NCBI GenBank assembly: GCA_930987725.1
Contig: CAKNKY010000007.1
Location: forward strand, 1-62,233
DNA from: an uncultured Anaeromassilibacillus sp.
GTDB lineage: Bacteria > Bacillota > Clostridia > Oscillospirales > Acutalibacteraceae
Reading direction: 5' to 3'
Length of the DNA stretch: 62,233 nucleotides
Positions within the stretch are counted from its first letter, which is position 1, and each line of letters opens with the position of its first letter. The notes beneath the pieces were generated by a model. It had not been told where the DNA came from. It did no database searches and saw nothing but the letters and a program-made list of their open reading frames with translations. This document shows, piece after piece, positions 62,034 through 62,233 of this stretch. A program made the position numbers and the translations under genes.

Positions 62034-62105
62034 TCAAATGATCTCCTTTCCGGGTTGTTGCGGGGAGAGTTCTGCCCTTCAGGAAGCAGATTCTCCTCTT
62101 TTGAG

Positions 62106-62134
62106 ATTATATACCTGCTTTTTTATTGAATCAA
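62106..62134 (-). promoter_or_regulatory. Promoter of the M24 gene
   Basis: On the minus strand TTGATT (62134-62129), a 17-base spacer and TATAAT (62111-62106). The leader can form a hairpin of GGAGA-TCTGC with GCAGA-TCTCC. The last about 100 bases of the window (62135-62233) hold no gene I can support. Confidence 0.85.
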
Positions 62135-62233
62135 GGGAGCAAAGCATTAACGTGGGAGAGAAGTGTAGGTTTGTCAAAGATGTGTTACAGATTAAGGAAA
62201 GCGAATAAGACCTGTTTAGGAGAGCGCCAAGAG

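Noticed and set aside
62135-62233. A possible small plus-strand gene at the window end
   Set aside because: The only open frame ends at 62208, begins far upstream opposite the M24 gene and lacks a ribosome site.

Overview
The window reads as a chromosomal housekeeping segment of a spore-forming, low-branching Firmicute of class Clostridia, probably the Oscillospirales/Ruminococcaceae side. The reasons are the gene order hprK-murB-rapZ-whiA-dnaE-pfkA, the sepF-ylmH-divIVA-ileS-lspA-rluD cluster, the scpA-scpB-DUF2953-ytfJ-dacB-rluB run, strong AGGAGG ribosome sites, consensus SigA-type promoters, frequent TTG/GTG starts, a T-box leader and a GerW-type sporulation gene. The base composition is fairly GC-rich and even throughout. 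No prophage, CRISPR array or intact insertion sequence was seen.

Layout. 1-3.1 kb: the 3' half of a tRNA-Ser, asnS and an aspartate aminotransferase-like gene. 3.2-5.7 kb: secDF. 5.7-13.0 kb: hprK-murB-rapZ-whiA-dnaE (cell wall, HPr control, replication), then pfkA. 14.3-15.0 kb: tRNA Trp-Asp-Thr and rpsU. 15.1-18.3 kb: yqeG, aroQ, an M24 peptidase, efp and a zinc-ribbon CD1247-like protein. 18.4-19.0 kb: mntP on the minus strand. 19.2-23.8 kb: hisHF, a DD-carboxypeptidase, pgi and a small P-loop protein. 23.9-28.1 kb: yceD-rpmF, then a DUF512 radical-SAM protein, der and plsY. 28.15-28.41 kb: a non-coding palindrome-bounded insert. 28.4-34.6 kb: rpmB (minus), then an M50 protease, scpAB, DUF2953, ytfJ, dacB, rluB and an unknown gene. 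34.6-37.9 kb: a three-gene biotin-dependent carboxyltransferase operon. 38.0-45.8 kb: miaB-ylbF, mutS-mutL-miaA. 45.8-55.4 kb: an HlyD-like adaptor, yggS, sepF, ylmH, divIVA, ileS, lspA, rluD, a HAD phosphatase and a ComEA-like HhH protein. 55.4-62.0 kb, all on the minus strand: a DtxR-type regulator; a T-box-controlled operon of an LDH/MDH-family dehydrogenase, a TrpXYZ-type ABC transporter and a GNAT-SCP2 fusion; and a second M24 peptidase.

How the genes connect. Most of the window is core growth machinery: translation (asnS, ileS, efp, ribosomal proteins, tRNA and rRNA modification), envelope growth and division (murB, plsY, sepF, divIVA, DD-carboxypeptidases), secretion (secDF, lspA), replication and repair (dnaE, mutSL), chromosome segregation (scpAB) and central carbon flow (pfkA, pgi, hprK).

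The places most worth a second look are: (a) the T-box operon at 55.9-60.9 kb, which joins amino-acid sensing to a 2-hydroxyacid dehydrogenase and an ABC importer; its last gene is an acetyltransferase reading without a stop into a sterol-carrier domain that still has its own ribosome site; (b) the palindrome-bounded, highly structured non-coding insert between plsY and rpmB, which resembles an IS200/IS605 remnant or guide-RNA-like locus; and (c) the carboxyltransferase operon, which has transcarboxylase-like subunits but no membrane pump and no biotin carboxylase next to it.
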